Assembly (NCBI RefSeq): GCF_050947875.1
Contig: NC_134568.1
Coordinates: 209,963,845 to 210,027,844, forward strand
DNA length: 64,000 nucleotides
Direction: 5' to 3'
From: Dermacentor variabilis
Lineage: Eukaryota > Arthropoda > Arachnida > Ixodida > Ixodidae
This document shows, in pieces, positions 10,557 to 22,471 of this stretch. The notes under the pieces were generated by a model. That model was not told where the DNA came from, did not search any database, and saw only the letters and a program-made list of their open reading frames with translations. Made by a program: the position numbers and the translations under genes. How positions within the stretch are numbered: position 1 is the stretch's first letter; every line of letters begins with the position of its first letter.

Positions 10557-11226
10557 ATTTTTTTTTTACAGGATACTGCAGGCCCAAAAGAGGGCCCAAG
10601 CAGGAGGGGCAAAAGTACATAAAAATATATCCAAGTAACGCGTACAAATATTAGCATATAACAAGATAATATACCTAGCAACAAAGAGGAGTAATAATAG
10701 TAAAAGCAGAAAAATGACAAGAAAGAAGGCACGAAATGTACAAATATTAGCAAATAGCAACATCAAGTGCGGGGCAATGAAGCGTAGAAACACAATGATA
10801 TATAAAGTTGTTTACGCACTTGAAATGCAACCAAATTGTCAAAAGCATGTCACACACGCAGATACACACAAAAAAAGCAGAAAAAAAAACATTTTACGAG
10901 GCTGTTAGTACAGCCAACGAGACACAGGATAATCGAACACTAGAAAAGGGATAAGTGTAGGTATAAATTCACAGTACATTAATGCCAGTGAAGTCAAAAG
11001 ACTTATATGTTCTAAAAAATCAGCATTAGATAACTCTGAAAAAGGTAGGTTGTTCCAATATGTTATGGTTCATGGAAAGAAAGAATATTTGAAAAGGTTA
11101 GTTCTGGTGTTATAAGGTGTTAGAGTCAGCATGACGATGCCGGGTTCGATGTGCTGTTAGAGGTTTTAAATAAGGATCTGGGTTTATAGACACGAGGTTA
11201 TTCTTGAGTGAAAACAGAAATAGTAG

Positions 11227-12299
11227 TCATTGTATTTTTCTTCGTAATTGTAGAGTCTGAATGTTATGCTGCGTCATTACACTAGAGGGAGAGTCACTTG
11301 TACAATATTTAGAATAAATGAACCTTACAGCTTTACGCTGTATCATTTCAACAGCATCGATGTTAATTTTTGTATAGGGATCCCAGACAATGCTGGTGTA
11401 TTCGAGTTTAGGTCGAATTAGATATGTATGAGCCGTTAACCTAGTTCTAGGAGGTGTATGTTTTAGCTTATGTCTGAGAAAGCAAAGTTTCCTGAACGAA
11501 GAGTTACATATGTTAGAGATGTGAGTACTCCAGTTGAGGTTGTTGGCTATTGTGATTCCCAAGTACTTGTACTCGCTGACTTCCGCAAGCAGTTCAGAAC
11601 CTAGTTTGTCGGCAAACGACAGTTTATTAATTTTCTTTTTGGTTATTGAAATGTACACAGTTTTACTGTTATTTAATTCTATGCTCCATTGATGGCACCA
11701 CGAAAAAATGCTTTGGAGATTAGAGTTTAGTACTAATTGATCTTCATGGCAGTTAATTTTATTATGCAGTACACAATTGTCCGCAAATAATCTAATTTGA
11801 ACCAGGAATTTAATATAATTTGTAATGTCATTAATGTATATCAAGAATAGTAAAGGGCCCATTACACTGCTCTGGGGCACTCCAGATGATACTGGAAGTT
11901 CGTTGGATGAGCGTTCATTAATTGAAACAAATTGCAAGCGGTTAGTCAGACTAAGTAGGTTAGGAGGTTAACTGGTTCTAGTTTATTAATAAGTTTGCTA
12001 TGTGATACGACATAGAACGCCTTTCTGAAATCTAAAAATATTACATCAATTGACCGATCCTATCAAGAACACTAGCAAAACTGGATAACTGTTGTTAATT
12101 GTATTACAGTTGAAAAACCCTTGCGAAAACTGTGTTGGCAAGAAGAAAGTATGTTGTTATCCCCTATAAACTTATTAATTTCCTTAGCTATGATATGTTC
12201 AAGTAGTTTGCAACATAATGAAGTTAGTGATGTAGGACGATAACTTGTTACTAGTATGGCGTCACCTTTTTTCAGTAGAGGTACAACATGCTTCGGCAT
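11227..12299 (-). pseudogene. LINE reverse transcriptase, broken
   Basis: Two frames (12299-12072 and 11937-11227) cover RT with an unreadable gap between. The catalytic box reads Phe-Ala-Asp-Asn; the codon at 11776-11778 (minus strand) changes the second Asp to Asn. The C-terminal part contains the SWCHQWSIELNNSKTVYISI, YKYLGITIANN and IQRKAVRFIYSKY motifs of this LINE group. The copy is not functional. Confidence 0.8.
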
Positions 12300-12305
12300 A
12301 CCTCC

Positions 12306-13127
12306 TCAAAAAAACATTATGTCATCTGGACCTGGGGAGGATTTAGTTTTAAAGTTGAGTAGCATTGAAACAACACCTTGTAGTGACACAATATCAGGTG
12401 CAGAGTTGCATGGTGTACAGTTATGAAGTGTAGTAGTATCATAGTTAGAAAAAACACTGTGGAAGTATTGATTAAAATATTGCACAATATTGTGATTTTC
12501 ATTGATGATAATCCCCTCGTGTACAATATGGCTAATTGCCTTGTTCTTTTTTCTTAGAAAGGCCCAAAATTTTTTCGGTGTGAAGCGAATAAAATTTGGC
12601 AGTGTATGCTGGAAGTAGCGAAGCTTAGCATGCCATAACTTTTGGTTTAAATTATTCTGGATTTCTTGGATTTCGTCATGTGAACCACATCGCCGTCTTA
12701 AGCGCTTAACTCTTCTTTTAAGGTGTAAGATTTCTCTTGTTATCCAGCGAGTAACTGTAGATGTTCGTTTAGTTTTGCTCGGAATATAATTGTCGAGGCA
12801 GTGATTAACAATATTTTTTAATGTGTCCCATAGTACAGTAATATCATGCCCTCGGAAATTGTCAAGGCATATTTCAAGGTAATCTAGAACGCTTTCATCA
12901 TTGGCTCGAGAGAAGTCTTTAATAGTAATTGTCTTATTTTTACTGACTTGACGTGAGTTCAACGAGCATGTGAAATACACGAGTTCATGGTCAGAAATGC
13001 CAGGTTCAACGGAGACAGAAAAATTTTCAATGGATCGACTTACAAAAAAAAGATCAAGAATCGTTGCCGACATGCTGTGAATGCATGTTGGATATTTGAC
13101 AACCTGTTGCAAGCTATGACAAAGCAT
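12306..13127 (-). pseudogene. LINE endonuclease C-terminus and linker
   Basis: The 273-codon frame starts in the apurinic-type endonuclease: SATILDLFFVSRSIE and PGISDHELVYF, with the SDH motif that carries the last catalytic histidine. A basic linker follows (ITREILHLKRRVKRLRRR) and then the start of the RT finger region (NFKTKSSPGPDDI). The N-terminal endonuclease is missing because of 5' truncation. Confidence 0.75.
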
Positions 13128-13190
13128 AATATTGCGTAGGTAGTTAACATGTAAATTAGACTCTGAAGGAAAAATAACTGGACCAATTCA

Positions 13191-14742
13191 ACGTCCATTA
13201 ATTAAACCAAAATGGTCGAATTATCTACCAGATTGAATTGAAAGGATAGAAGGTGTCATAATATTCCCTTATATTACACAGTAGTGAGTAACCTGAAAGA
13301 AAAAAGAAACTGGGTAAAGCAGGCTGCACTGTATGCAGTTGAATTCAAGCTCTTCTAGCGAGTTGTAATTTGACCACCTACCTGTTCAGAGCTCCTGAAA
13401 TGAAATGGGATGCTTAGGCAAGGGAAACCCAGATTCTGACACCATGTACATGTACAATGCAACCTTGTCAGCATGTCACCCTCTCTCAGTTAAAAAATAA
13501 CGCTCTGCACGCAGTTATGATAAATCTTTATTCGACTGGACGCAAGGCTGTGTCCAGTCAGATATGCGAATCACAGTCGTTTCTGCTGTACCAAATGTTT
13601 TACATACTGCCATAAGATGCAAGATGGTTCTCCTACCAAGCCAAGGGACAAAGCAATAGGACATGCGGTTGTAAAGGCATTCGTTCACACCATTTCACAC
13701 TAAAGGCCCATTTAATTTTTTCTGTGCAAGCCTGCCAATTCCAAGCCTTCAGTAGCAATTAGTAGCAAGTCACAGCTGAGACAGCAAACTGCAGCTCGAA
13801 CTTTATGGTAGAATGCTAGTTAGTCTGCCACACAACAGACCTAGATTAGAATCCAACTGAGGTACTAGTATATTTTCCACCGTGCATCTAATAACGTGTG
13901 CATTCACATATTTCTGCATTATAAAAGAAAACTAAATGCTGAGGTTGAAGTAGGTGGGCAGACTTTTGTTGTACTGCTTGCTGGCACAAATGGCTCTTCC
14001 TTTTTTTCCTTCACGTTGGCCTGCTGGGAACGAGGGTTTCCCCCCATTACTGTACTTGTATCATCACACGCCTTGGTATGAAGTGACTTTTTGCCTGGCA
14101 ATGGCAGTGCAGGCACATCTGCAGAGATCGCCAGAGGTCAATCTAACCTAATGCATGCCATTTATGAATTTTTATAATGAAGGGCACAATCCATAAAAAC
14201 GTTTAAGGTACTTTGGTAGTTTTCATGTGGTAGTTCTTGTCATGACTAATAGTGTTAAAGTATCCTTTTTACCCTTGTAATGCTGATAACTTGAATAAGT
14301 ACAGGTTCATGTGCATGCACAAATATTGGGCAGTTGTTGCATGCTTTTGCCACTAGAAGCAGTAAGGCTAGATGAGGAACATGGCATGAATTCTTGGAAA
14401 GTGAGGAACTGTTGCCAACATACCCAAAATGGTCAAGCCATAGGCTGTAGACTGAAAGCTGTTGGCAATATTTATTGGTCAAAGAAGCAGGAACAGAAAA
14501 CGTGGAAGCTGTTGAACTCGCATAACTAGAAAAATGTGCAAGCGATTTGCTTTGCCACAATGCTAATTGTGGTTCAGTGTCGTAGTGGATGCGAGGTAAA
14601 CACTGTGCATGGCACCTGTACAAAGCTATCACTGACACCAGCACCTAACACAACACCAAACAGTATTGACATGCCTCATTTTTCTTTGTTACCCTAAAGC
14701 GTCGTACAAGCTTACTAAAAGAAAAACTTGCACTTTGATTGT
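13191..14742 (+). other. MROH1 intron, unannotated part
   Basis: No gene or transposon end was recognised. A small perfect hairpin (GACTGGAC / GTCCAGTC) lies near 13537-13562. Confidence 0.45.
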
Positions 14743-14746
14743 TTAA

Positions 14747-15319
14747 CCCCTTAAGGGCTTACTTTCTTTCAAGCTAATGGTATCGTATTGAATAAATTTT
14801 TTTTGTGGTGCAAAATGTTTCAGTAACTTGTTTAACATACAAAAAGATAGTTCATGGTAGGTGGCGACCGTCTCGTCAACACTTGATTCATCTCCAGGCT
14901 CACTGTTGTCTAAAGTGTCGTCACTGCCTTCCTCACTTGAAGAATGAACCACAAAGTCAACATCCTCGTCACTTTTGCTGTCATCATCAGACAGATTGCA
15001 ATCTACCGCACTAAAGCGCCGCATGGATGATGCCATGCTTCTTTGAAATGGTGAAAAAATATTGCGAGAAGAGGGCGAACTCAGTGCTCATGGAATGCTT
15101 GCTGCCATCTAGTGTAAAAAAAAAAAATTCAAATAAACACGCTGAAAACAAAATCGCTAATGCTATCTATGTACTAAATGGAAAAACACGCTTTGATAAC
15201 CTTAGCTTGTCAAAAGCCATTCAGAAAGTGGCCAAATACCCATGACGAGATCAGCTCATCAAAGCCAAAAAATGTCAATTGCTTGTGATGAGCTGAGGTC
15301 ATAAAAGATATCTAAGGGG
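14747..15319 (-). mobile_element. piggyBac-like internal-deletion element
   Basis: TTAA at 14743-14746 and 15320-15323 flanks short inverted ends starting CCCCTTA. On the minus strand a 97-codon frame (15036-14743) begins MASSMRRFSAVDCNLSDDDS and stays strongly acidic (SDEDVDF, SSSEEGSDDTLDN, DESSVDE), like the disordered N-terminus of piggyBac transposases. The catalytic DDD core is absent, and the frame runs straight into the left terminus. CCC adjoining TTAA is typical of piggyBac ends. Confidence 0.6.
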
Positions 15320-15501
15320 TTAACCACCATGGGAATGAGAAGTACAGGCTCTGAATTGGAATGAGTTGACTTTGTGCACTGTACCACAGATTCTATTCTC
15401 TGGGTTTGAGAGTTTTTGTTTCCTTCTGTTCAGCTCTTTTAAGATTTTCTGGTCATTTAGCAGTCGCACACTTATCACCATGAAGTTAATAACAATGGTA
15501 G

Positions 15502-15602
15502 AACAAGGAATGTTGCTGAAGCCAATGTTTTGACAAGGGGACTTGTCTTCGTCAGGGCTCAAGTCCCCTCGTCGGAATGCTTGCTTCAGTGACATTCCTT
15601 GT
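15502..15602. repeat. Foldback, arms about 44 bp
   Basis: The left arm starting AACAAGGAATGTTGCTGAAG (15502-15545) pairs with the right arm (15559-15602) ending CAGTGACATTCCTTGTT, with several mismatches in the middle of the arms. The loop is about 13 bases. It is probably a small foldback transposon or a remnant of one. Confidence 0.7.
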
Positions 15603-16200
15603 TATATCAGTGTTAATCACTTCAAGCCTCCATCTTCCTGTGAACCTCTCTCATGTTTTGGTTTACTATTGCCATGCAGTTGCACGAAATTTTAAGCTTT
15701 CCAGGTTTCTCCTGCACTTTCATGCAGCATTAACATGATGCACAGCACTGCCCTTGACTGACCATTATTATGTGAGCAGATGAATAGTGCTTGAAAGAAA
15801 AAAAAATATCTTGCAGCTTTGCAACTTTCTGGCACATTGCAGTTTAGTGTGCATGATGCTTCTAGCCATAGATGTTCATCAAGTATAACAGAAGTTCATG
15901 CAGTTATAGTTGCATTATTCTCAAAGCCATCAGTTGAACAGAATGGGTGCTTGTATTTCCCTTCACTGCTGTGTTCTTTGAAGCACTACAGTGAATACTT
16001 ACATGGCTCCAGGTTTCCCTCCAGAAAAGTCTGTACCTGTACCTCTAACAGGAGGATGTCCAAGTCTCTCTGTTGGGAGGTTCAACTGTGGAGAAAGTTG
16101 GCTTGCCTTTTTGTTACCTAAGAGCGTGGCATACATACTAAACATATATGTACCGTGAACGTTGCAGTACAGTGGGCTTACCATATTTTCTCCTTTTCAG
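15603..16200 (+). other. MROH1 intron before exon C
   Basis: No repeat or gene was recognised. The last 30 bases are the pyrimidine-rich splice acceptor tract of exon C. Confidence 0.5.
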
Positions 16201-16352
16201 CACTTGGAAAGTTCTCTGAAGCAATTGTGGAATACTTGAGCAACATTGAAAAGGCACCTGATCCATCTGTGCAAAAGGCTAGCTTCGCTACTGAAATAAT
16301 TAGTGCCTTTGACTTTCTCTTAGCCAACTGGCTGCAGGCAAGAGATGCAAAG
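16201..16352 (+). CDS. MROH1: MROH1 exon C
   Basis: A polypyrimidine acceptor (ttttctccttttcag, to 16200) leads into a phase-1 start that completes the alanine codon of exon B. The exon reads through GKFSEAIVEYLSNIEKAPDP and ASFATEIISAFDFLLANWLQ and ends in phase 0 after DAKV's lysine at donor gtttgt (16353). The segment FSEAxxEYLxNxxxAPDPxVxKxxFAxxI is one of the most recognisable parts of MROH1. The exon ends about 220 bases before a 5.2-kb hAT-like element in the next intron. Confidence 0.9.
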
Positions 16353-16655
16353 GTTTGTTGCCACTATCTTTCATATAATTAGAGGTATTTTGTACTTTGT
16401 CTGTTAAGTGTGTTGATAACATTTAAATGGAGTACAGTAGTGGACAAGCTAAGCTGGAATGACGGAGCGATGACCAAAAGTACCAGTGGTACCATGCAGC
16501 GACGAAAACATGAACCAGCAACAAGACAAACACCGTCACTAGAGTGGCAGTAATGTCTTGCATAATAATTAGGGGTGTGCAACTATTCTAATACTAAATT
16601 TCAATTCAAATTGAGAATGTTTGAATAATTGGATTCGTGAATTGCATATCTAATA

Positions 16656-18444
16656 CAGTCGACTCTCGTTACAACGTACCCTGATAATACATCAAAAAAG
16701 CCTGTTTTATCCAAAGTTTGTAATATCCGAAACGCCTCACTTCCGAAACTTTCATTGCGATGTCTAACTACTTTATTGCAACGAGTGAGTGATGAATGTC
16801 CAAAGCAAAAAAACAAAAATCGCAGTTTCACCCGAAAGGCGAAGCATCGATTGCGATAGCAAATTAAGCACGGCAGCAGCAGCTAGCGAATTGACCTTCG
16901 TGCTGTTTCTCGCTTCAGTGCGAACTGAACATCGAAAGCACAGCGCATATCGTATTGAAGTTAGGCTCGTGCAGGCGCGCACTTTGTCCACACCACAGAT
17001 CGTTTTCAAGATACGGCGGCCTCGCCGTAAGCAGGGTTTCCAGATGGCCCTACAAAAAATAGCCAAATGATCTCAATATGTAGCCCAAAAAGAGCCAGAC
17101 GAAAATTTTTCGTGAGTGAAAAGTAGCCAAAAACATAGCCAAAATGTTTGATAATATTCTGCACGGGTCTTTTAGATAGTGTAGATGGTGTCCAAATCTC
17201 ACCGTGTATTTCCGGTTCTAAAATTACTTCCGCCGCATGCACCCAGCACAACACTGGCCTCAGGACCTACATAAAGAATTCTAGTAGGAGTTGCCACTCA
17301 GATGTGGATTTGGACACCACATATTGTTACATTGAACCAAAGGATTTCTTTTCCTATTTTCTTGTGATATTATTGGTATTTACTGAGTCACATTCTGAGC
17401 TTACTTTAGTTCATGCCTCGCTTTACCCAAGGCATTTTCTTTAAGTCGGGCAAAGTATTGCCAGCTCCAACCTCAAGGATCACCTTCAGCTCGTCACGAT
17501 TGAGTACCCAAGCGGCAGCCAGAGTTCGTCATTTTGGAATAGGGATGCCTTTCCTAAGCTTGATACATAAACCAAACATGTTATTTCTCTCCCGCTCTCT
17601 CGTTCTCAATCATTTTACTCAAAAGCAGCTTGACGGTGAGTGATAATGAGCAGCCGGCACGGAACACATACTCGACAGCTGTAAGCCCTACCGTTTTTGT
17701 TACTGAACTACACGTTAACCCACTGCAGATGGTGCTGAAACCAAAACAAATAGAAGAGAGCTTAGCAATGGAATGACATTTAAACATGGAAGCCACGACT
17801 TAACGCCATCCTCACAGTGCCAACATTGCCTAAAAACACAGCCTTCGAGGTTGCCTACATATCTTTGTAGAAGCAATGAGCATGGGGTTTTCATAAATTG
17901 GTGTTCCTGAATTTTGTCAGTGTTTACATGGTCCTTGGAACTCTGAAGTCCTTCAGACAGAAATATCCCAAATATAGCTATATAGCCAACTCAGAATTTT
18001 CTATGCCAACCCACATGAAAAGTAGCCCAATTTAGCTATTAATATCCCAATCTCGCAACCCTGGCAGTAAGCAGAAGTCGCAGGAGTAGAACCCCTCTTT
18101 CTCACCTTCTCTGCCTCCCATGCCTCTCGCATATAAAAAGACGGTGCGTTACCGCCCCACCTTCCTTCCTCGCATGCTCTATATTGAGCCGGGATTGTCG
18201 GCTGACCCTTGCAAGTCGGTTGTCAGCACGTGTCAACACGACAAAAGTATGTTTTATACGCCCGATTTTGAAAAAAAATTGCCAGTAATTTCGTCCACTA
18301 TAGCCGATAATGCGTTGTAGCGTGGTCCGTTAAAAGGAAACTTCGTTGCATTAATAAAATAGGTGGAACAAACTAAGGCTGAAATATGCTTCGTTATATC
18401 TGAAAGTCTGTTGTACACAGGTCCATTGTAACGAGCATAGACTG
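16656..18444. mobile_element. pogo/Tigger-like element with internal hAT insertion
   Basis: TA (16654-16655) and TA (18445-18446) flank inverted ends: CAGTCGACTCTCGTTACAA at the left, and the right end whose reverse complement reads CAGTCTATGCTCGTTACAA. CAGT termini with a TA duplication and a GTTATAAC-like subterminal motif are typical of pogo/Tigger relatives of Tc1/mariner. About 1.03 kb of its 1.79 kb is a later insertion (17032-18063). Confidence 0.75.
17032..18063. mobile_element. hAT-like element nested inside the pogo-like element
   Basis: The ends CAGGGTTTCCAGATGGC and GCAACCCTG form short inverted repeats. The flanking octamers GCCGTAAG (17024-17031) and GCAGTAAG (18064-18071) differ at one position and are a probable 8-bp target duplication. 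The subterminal regions are full of repeated ATAGCCA / TAGCCCAA motifs in both orientations, a likely transposase-binding array. Confidence 0.75.
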
Positions 18445-18716
18445 TATTTGCTTTTTCTAATATCGGTACCTTTGGTGAATGACCTAGTCGTTGTTGGTGC
18501 CTTGACGTGCACAGCGTTCGCGTGGCATGCGATTTCTGTCAGTGCAAGGTTTGACCAGGTCGACCGGACCGATCGAAAGGTTCAACACTGTGCGAACAAA
18601 GGAAACAACAGCAGTGCATGTGGAAGGCACAAAATCGTTTGAAAATCTGGCCGTTTAGCCACTGGAAGGCACGCTGACCTCGTCAAATACACGAGTTCAC
18701 TGTTCACGCATGCATA

Positions 18717-20046
18717 CAGTCAAACCCACTTATAATGATACCGGTTTTAACAATATATTGGTTATAACAATGAGAAGCTGCTGCACCATCAATTTTTGTA
18801 TATGTTTTCCATGGTGAAATAACCCGCTTACTACAATGCCCCGATACCGCATTATCGGTTATCATGATGAAGTTTGGCTGCTGGGTGTCCAAGCCGAATG
18901 GTAGTGAAATGCGAAATCCTTGAAAAGAAAAAAAGAAAACGAGAAATTTGAGCCGCTGCATGATGGGCCGCTGCTCCAACAACCACCGTGCTCTCATTTT
19001 CTAGCCATCTCTACGCGCTTCTCTCCCATCGTCCTTAGTCCCCTCCGAACACGAATGGGCTGTACGCGCAGCTCTACGCCGCCCCACCCTCCGAAACATG
19101 AAGGGACCACGCCAACTGCGCTGCTTGTAGGTTGCTCGCTGGCTCCTCATTCAGCGCAGTTCTGCAAACAGCTTAATCACTCGCATTCATCTTCGTTGTT
19201 TGCATTGAGATCGTTCCTGGCCACGCGGTTTCTCACTGCCGAAAAGGAAGATGACTGATCCGCCCGCTGATCATCGGCAATGCACGACGTTGCCGGTGAA
19301 AGGAAAGTGCGCTGCTGTAGATTTGGAAACTAAGTGCTTCTAACCGATGAGACGATCGTCGCGACCGTGCTTGTATCAGATAGCGACGGCAGAGATGACG
19401 TGGTAAGGCAGGCTGCCTCAACGTTGTCCTCACAGTGAGTCAGTCCTCGCAATGATTCAGTCGCTCCGGGGCTTCATTTTTGCGAGGAGCCTTCCACTGC
19501 ACTATATAGAGCACCTGGATGCCTTGTAGAAGGATGTCGGCAAGCTTCGCGTAAAGCATGCAAGGCTGAGGGACGTAGGGTTTTCTCGTGCAAGCCAGTG
19601 AGAAGTACGTGTTGAGATGCTTGTGGCGATCCCACCTCAGTGTTTCTTCTTGATTTCTCAAGCTGACAGGCTGCTGTGGCAGCGTTCTCGCAATTTTAAA
19701 AGGCCCCTTTTGGTGCCACCAAAGTCATGCCTCGGCGGTACTCGCATATCACTCGCCACCCGTGTACCTCTTTGCAGTTGTTATAGCAGTGTAATTCTTT
19801 GACGCCGACAGCCGCGGCTTGTTACACGCGATGGGAGCGCCCAGGAAGCAGTTGAATGAGTGAACACAATCAGCAGCCGGATAGAGGAAAGTGGTGGGCA
19901 CTGGCCTCTTCGCCCTCATAGTTTTCTCACAACAGCTCAGCCATCCCCTTATTTTGATTTTTGCATGCAACCCGGTTATAACAATTATCGGTTATAACAA
20001 TGGAATTTTTGTGGTACCTGAATATTGTTATAAGTGGGTTCGACTG
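18717..20046. mobile_element. pogo/Tigger-like element, 1.33 kb
   Basis: TA at 18715-18716 and 20047-20048 flanks ends CAGTCAAACCCACTTATAAT and, as reverse complement of the right end, CAGTCGAACCCACTTATAAC. Both subterminal regions also carry GGTTATAACAATG. The interior shows short scraps (near 19250-19350) that might derive from a transposase N-terminus, but this is weak. It was inserted into the hAT-like element 16570-21807. Confidence 0.8.
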
Positions 20047-21815
20047 TATTCACGTGGTTTGGAGCTTTCTATCCACATGCGAGCACATAGATGAACTTGG
20101 CATGTATGCTCGCAATAGTGGCCAGCTGGTCGACTGCGGACCTGAACACCACTTCAGTGGCTGTCAGTCTAACTCGTATGCATAATTTTGCGAATGATCC
20201 CTGATGAGCCACCCGTAAGAAGATATTGGCGACAAGCTTTCCACGATGGTTTTCAGACCTTTATTACATCAGCCGGCAGTAAATTTTCATTATGGCCACA
20301 CCATTGACCACACTGTCTAACCTGTTAAGCTTAAGAAATGCATCGTCGGGTGTCGGTGACTGCGGTTTCATACCGAATCAAAGCAGATCTATTCACAGCA
20401 GTCACACGATCCTCAGAAAACCAACAAACTGCTTCGTCAACTAAAGCAAGTGCACTGGATGATTGTTGAATGTTCACAGCCACCATCTTTGCAAAATACC
20501 ATACGGTGGGCCTGGGTTCTAAACGCCATTTGTAGGTGCACAATGGTCTCTTTTTGTAGCTTCGAGCCACCCCTCATAAGGCTAGCTTTGGATTTACATG
20601 ATGGCCTCGAAAATATCATGTGACAGCGCGCTGACTCCCTGCTACTGACACATTTACACGGATGGCAGATGACGCATATGAAAAAAAGGGGGGAAAGAAG
20701 GGGATGTAGCATGAATCTGCCATAGGCCTTCCGAATTGAGAACTCTGTACTGTCGGCGCCGACTGCAGTCAATGCGCGCAACACCGATGACTGCGTGGAG
20801 CAGTGCCACCATGCAGTGCCAAGTGATGCGATGTGTATTCCCTGCTTTTGTCCTTCAATAGCTACCTGCCATAAAGATAAGAAAACATTTACGTTTTCTG
20901 AAAGAAAATGGGAGAGCAATACTTTCTAAGCAATAGAAGATTGCCATTAAGCACAGTAAGGCCCACTATTAAACTGAAAACACCATAGGTATTTGGCACC
21001 TTCGCTATTACTTCAGCTTCAGAGGGAAAAAAGCACTTAATTCTATTTGACAGCAAACATTTAGAAAAAAAAATTGACAGATGCGACAGATGCTCTATAG
21101 CTAAAAAGTATCTGACGATTACGATACTCCCTAATGCAAAATTTGAGTGCTGGCACATGTTTTCATTTCGCAATATATTGAGGCAGAGAATTTGAGACCG
21201 AAATCATTGTACCGACTGGCAGTGGGCCAGTGCCGTCAGCGCTTTTGCAGAGGGAGGGGCAATATCGGAATGCTGGCATAAGTGGCATCCGAGCCAGCTA
21301 TTGAAGAAGATGTTGACGAATGCGCAACCAGTGGCACGAGTGCGTTCGCATGATTACGCCGAGGGACGCCAACTAGTCAGCTGTTTTAGAAGATGACAAC
21401 GAATTCACGAGCAGTGGCAGGAATGCACGAGCAGCATGTTCGCGCATTTGCGCCAAGGGATGTTGACGCTCAACCCAAGCACGGGCACCTAAGAGCTGCG
21501 CTGTAAAATATTTTCCAGACCTTCATATGCAAACCGAGTTATCAGTGCTGGCATACTAATTTTAATAAGATTAGAGCGTACTATACATCTAGATTCCTAG
21601 GTACCTAAGTTACCAATAGCTAGCAAGGTTGTAAAATAATGTGATTAGCTTACTGAGCCTCTACAGCACTGTGTTTTGTGTACAAAATTCGTAAGCTTAA
21701 AAGTTTGTGTAAAGTTTTCTTATATTCGGTTCAATATTTGGGTTATTTATCATGATTTGACTCGATATTCGATTTGAAATATAGTATTCAATATTCACAC
21801 ACCCCTAGTAATAAT

Positions 21816-22115
21816 ATTTCTTGCAATAATAGGAAGCTCTCATGCACAGATCATAACACAAGGCACAACAATAATGCAGCTCTCCGGTTGCTGATTTGCT
21901 GATGCAGGCACAGCTGTTTGCACTCTCGTGGTATTTCTCACCTCGTTGTTGGTTACATCTTTTGAAAACTATCTTACCTTTTTATGCATGAAACAATTTT
22001 TTTACGCATTGTGCACAGTTTCTGGTGTGGGAATCCTTATTTCAACAAAAGCGACTGTGTAATTTTGCCATATTGTGATAGACCTTGTTTTCTTCTTTAT
22101 TTTCTTTATTTCTAG
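21816..22115 (+). other. MROH1 intron before exon D
   Basis: Unique-looking intron sequence ending in the T-rich acceptor tract of exon D. Nothing else was seen. Confidence 0.5.
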
Positions 22116-22256
22116 GTTAGAGCTGAGTCAGCTGTGACCCTTGGCTACATGGCACAGCTTCTGAGCAAGTCAAAGCTGGAAGAGCAACTGCCAAAGCTTC
22201 TCCCATCTCTGGTTGCGCTCTATCGAAAACAACATGATTGTTTTCCTGTCAGTAAG
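22116..22256 (+). CDS. MROH1: MROH1 exon D
   Basis: The acceptor ttctttatttctag ends at 22115, and the donor gtgaga begins at 22257. The exon holds 47 whole codons. It encodes AESAVTLGYMAQLLSKSKL, then EEQLPKLLPSLVALYRKQ and FPVSK. The LEEQLPKLLPxLxALYKK block is nearly identical to animal MROH1 and makes this the best-conserved exon in the window. It is phase 0 at both ends. A pogo-like transposon begins only 28 bases past the donor, so the insertion spared the splice site narrowly. Confidence 0.92.
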
Positions 22257-22471
22257 GTGAGAGTTTCATGCCAGTGGAATGTACAGTTAAACCTCAATAT
22301 AATGAAGTCGGTAACATTGGCAATTTGCTTCGTTATATAGAAATTTCATTATATTGAAATTTGACCTTTTATGCAAATAAGTACAGTTGCTGATTGGAGA
22401 AAGGGGCCGCAGAATTTTCCGAATTATCGGGCAGTTCGAAAAAAAGCAAATTTGAATGAGAAAGCAATTAA

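Larger units (their letters stand above)
10557..13190 (-). mobile_element. CR1/Jockey-type LINE, 5'-truncated
   Basis: Read on the minus strand, the copy begins inside the endonuclease (about 13127), runs through a basic linker and RT (12299-11227), then about 650 bases of 3' UTR, and ends in a poly(A) run (T run at about 10558-10567 on the + strand). The RT blocks SYRPTSLTSLCCKLLEHIIA, VPQSSVMGPLLFLIYINDIT, LFADNCVLH and YKYLGITIANNLNWSTHI identify a non-LTR RT of the CR1/L2/Jockey group. The exact clade is not settled. Stops and frameshifts separate the frames. Confidence 0.82.
16570..21807. mobile_element. hAT-like element, host of a three-level nest
   Basis: The left end TAGGGGTGTGCAACTATTCT and the reverse complement of the right end (TAGGGGTGTGTGAATATTGA) align over roughly 50 bases. 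The 8-base flanks ATAATAAT (16562-16569) and GTAATAAT (21808-21815) differ by one base, as expected for an old hAT-type target duplication. The interior contains two TA-flanked pogo-like elements (16656-18444, 18717-20046). No transposase was recognised in the remaining sequence (18447-18714 and 20049-21750). Confidence 0.75.
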
